From assembly GCA_041650355.1 (NCBI GenBank), contig JBAZLI010000057.1, positions 1 through 6,045 of the forward strand: a DNA stretch of 6,045 nucleotides, given 5' to 3'. This DNA is from Candidatus Micrarchaeia archaeon (GTDB lineage Archaea; Micrarchaeota; Micrarchaeia; Anstonellales; Bilamarchaeaceae). Numbering within the stretch: the first letter of the stretch is position 1; each line of letters starts with the position of its first letter. The notes beneath the pieces were generated by a model. It saw only the letters and a list, made by a program, of their open reading frames with translations, was not told the origin of the DNA and did no database searches. Below are positions 4,679 to 6,045 of this stretch, in pieces. Made by a program: the position numbers and the translations under genes.

Positions 4679-6045
4679 TCACTTCTTCGCGAAAGCTTTC
4701 CTGACCTCCCCTACAACAAGCACGGAGAGCGCGGCGGAGAACGCGACTATTATGTCCTCGTTCGCCAGCCTGACCGTGTTGAAGAGCCCCTCGAGGGGCG
4801 CCAGCGCCACCACAGCCAGCTGCGCCGCAACCACGCCGAGCAGGGCAAGGATGAGCCATCTGTTCTCAAGCAGCCTGGAATGGAAATGTTCTGTCCTGGA
4901 CCTGGAATTGAGCGCGTTCGCGACCTGCATCAGCGAGAACGAGCAGAACACCATCGTAATTGCTTTCACAGGCTCCACGGAGTTGTAGTAAAAGTATATT
5001 ATTCCGCTTATGAGCGCCATGTACGCGGCCATGTTCACTGCCTCTATGGCAAATCCCGCGTCTATGAATCCGGTGTTCCTCCTGGGCCCGGTCTTCATCA
5101 CCTCTTTTCCCGGCCTTTCCAGCCCCAGGGTTAACGCAGGAGGCCCGTCTATTATGAGGTTTATCCATAGAATCTGCACAGGCTCGAGCATCCTCATCCC
5201 AATTACATAAGGTATGGAAAGCATCACGAGCGCGAGGTTCGTGGTAATCTGGAACCTGAGGAAGCGGCCTATGTTCTCGGTTATCCCGCGCCCGTACTCT
5301 ATCGCCTTTTCCAGGGTGGCGAAATTGTCGTCCGTGAGCACAAGGTCCGCGACCTCCTTGCTCACCGCGGTTCCGGTAAGCCCCATCACCACCCCCACGT
5401 GCGCCTTCTTCAGCGCAGGCGCGTCGTTCACCCCGTCCCCGGTCACAGCCACAATCTCATTCTGCTTCACGAGCCGCTCCACTATCCTCAGCTTGGACGC
5501 AGGAGTAGCGCGCGCCACCACGCTTATCTCCGAAAGCGCCATGTCCAATCCCGAATCATCCATGTCCTCGAGCTCGCCCCACACCACTATGCGCTTTCCA
5601 TTGTCCAGCCCTATCTCGTGCCCTATCTTCCTCGCAGTCGCGATGTTGTCCCCTGTAATCATGATGACGCTTATCCCGGCCTGCCTGCACATCGCAATCG
5701 TTTGTTTCACCTCCCTCCGCACCGGATCGTGGAGCGCAAGCAGCCCGATGAATGTGAGCCCCTTCTCAGGAACTTCATCCCCCTCTGGCTTTCCCCAGGC
5801 AATCGCAATCACGCGCATCCCATCCGTTCCGAATTTCTCCAGCGCCTCGAGCACCCTCCTCTTCGCGTTCGCATCCATCTTCCCCGCGCCCTCGAAATTC
5901 GAGCACATCCCCAGCACGCTTTCAGGCGCGCCCTTCACTATTGCGACCCTGTTCCCTCCTATTTCGTAAACCCCTGCCATGTATTTCTTCGAGTAATCGA
6001 ACGGGAAGAACGCGAGCTGGCGCGAAATCCAGCGGAAGCGCCTCA
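4679..6045 (-). CDS. Ca2+-type P-type ATPase (P2, SPCA/PMCA-like), C-terminal part cut by the window edge
   Basis: Membrane cation pump; 454 codons are visible, in frame from 6043 with the N-terminus beyond the edge. The ATG at 5980 is internal, because the frame is open upstream and encodes FPFDYSKKYM, the nucleotide-binding-domain motif. Other motifs, numbered from the first full codon, are KGAPE (37-41), DPVRREV (106-112), TGDN (130-133) and TGDGVNDAPAL (201-211, hinge and Mg2+ site). Membrane segments M5-M10 follow at about 267-283, 289-307, 328-352, 361-378, 394-413 and 430-446. The phosphorylation motif DKTGT, M1-M4 and the M4 cation-binding PEGLP-type motif are outside. M6 has N295 and D299 in ILWINLIIDGPPA, closest to SPCA/Pmr1 pumps. 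M5 lacks the SERCA Glu (L272), and M8 has Q373 where SERCA has Glu, so a single Ca2+ site is predicted. Likely exports Ca2+ from the cytoplasm. It shares an operon with mtq2 downstream. Confidence 0.93.
   Translation of the reverse strand, partial: RRFRWISRQLAFFPFDYSKKYMAGVYEIGGNRVAIVKGAPESVLGMCSNFEGAGKMDANAKRRVLEALEKFGTDGMRVIAIAWGKPEGDEVPEKGLTFIGLLALHDPVRREVKQTIAMCRQAGISVIMITGDNIATARKIGHEIGLDNGKRIVVWGELEDMDDSGLDMALSEISVVARATPASKLRIVERLVKQNEIVAVTGDGVNDAPALKKAHVGVVMGLTGTAVSKEVADLVLTDDNFATLEKAIEYGRGITENIGRFLRFQITTNLALVMLSIPYVIGMRMLEPVQILWINLIIDGPPALTLGLERPGKEVMKTGPRRNTGFIDAGFAIEAVNMAAYMALISGIIYFYYNSVEPVKAITMVFCSFSLMQVANALNSRSRTEHFHSRLLENRWLILALLGVVAAQLAVVALAPLEGLFNTVRLANEDIIVAFSAALSVLVVGEVRKAFAKK

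Noticed and set aside
4057..4988. Plus-strand open frames across mtq2 and the end of the ATPase gene.
   Set aside because: They are antisense to two firmly identified proteins, lack domains and start without promoters.
5214..5969. A 251-codon plus-strand frame inside the P-type ATPase gene.
   Set aside because: It is Ser/Pro/Thr-rich with no domain, and it lies antisense to a segment encoding all the expected ATPase motifs.
5978..5980. ATG at 5980 as the true start of the P-type ATPase.
   Set aside because: The frame stays open to the window edge and the upstream codons encode the conserved FPFDYSKKY motif, so the gene begins outside the window.
1..6045. Mobile elements, CRISPR arrays, tRNA or rRNA genes, and a multi-gene defence or toxin system.
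   Set aside because: No transposase, terminal repeats, regularly spaced repeats or cloverleaf-forming sequence was seen, and the gene set is mainly housekeeping.

Overview
The window looks archaeal. It carries an archaeal-type SRP54 GTPase, a TrmJ-like tRNA 2'-O-methyltransferase, a HemK2/Mtq2-type methyltransferase and a coiled-coil protein resembling archaeal COG1340. TATA boxes lie either about 26-28 bases before the start codon, as in leaderless archaeal mRNAs, or about 47 bases before it, leaving a short leader. The G+C-rich sequence and very tight packing fit a small-genome archaeon, possibly a DPANN lineage. That lineage guess is inference and is not shown by any single feature.

Layout: (1) 1-666, minus, the N-terminal half of SRP54, running off the left edge. 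(2) 667-786, a divergent promoter region with TATA boxes for both flanking genes and a perfect inverted repeat near the predicted SRP54 transcription start. (3) 787-1401, plus, a small TPR-like protein with codon use unlike its neighbours. (4) 1398-1940, minus, a coiled-coil protein whose stop codon interlocks with that of gene 3. (5) 1941-2021, a short divergent spacer with a nearly palindromic TATA box. (6) 2022-2705, plus, TrmJ. (7) 2706-2834, a spacer with two hairpins and a TATA box. (8) 2835-4049, plus, an unrecognised protein with an N-terminal HEAT-like segment and a C-terminal domain that looks like part of an OB fold. (9) 4051-4674, minus, HemK2/Mtq2. (10) 4679 to the right edge, minus, the C-terminal half of a Ca2+-type P-ATPase, directly upstream of gene 9 in the same operon.

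Three genes serve protein synthesis and its outlets: SRP54 in membrane targeting, TrmJ in tRNA anticodon-loop modification, and Mtq2 probably in release-factor methylation. They do not form one operon. The only clear operon is the ATPase-Mtq2 pair, where 4 bases separate stop and start. Convergent genes leave no room for separate terminators, and candidate U-run terminators lie inside the opposing genes. I found no mobile element, CRISPR array, tRNA or rRNA, and nothing that clearly amounts to a new multi-gene system. The most open items are the HEAT/OB-like protein and the compositionally odd TPR-like gene.
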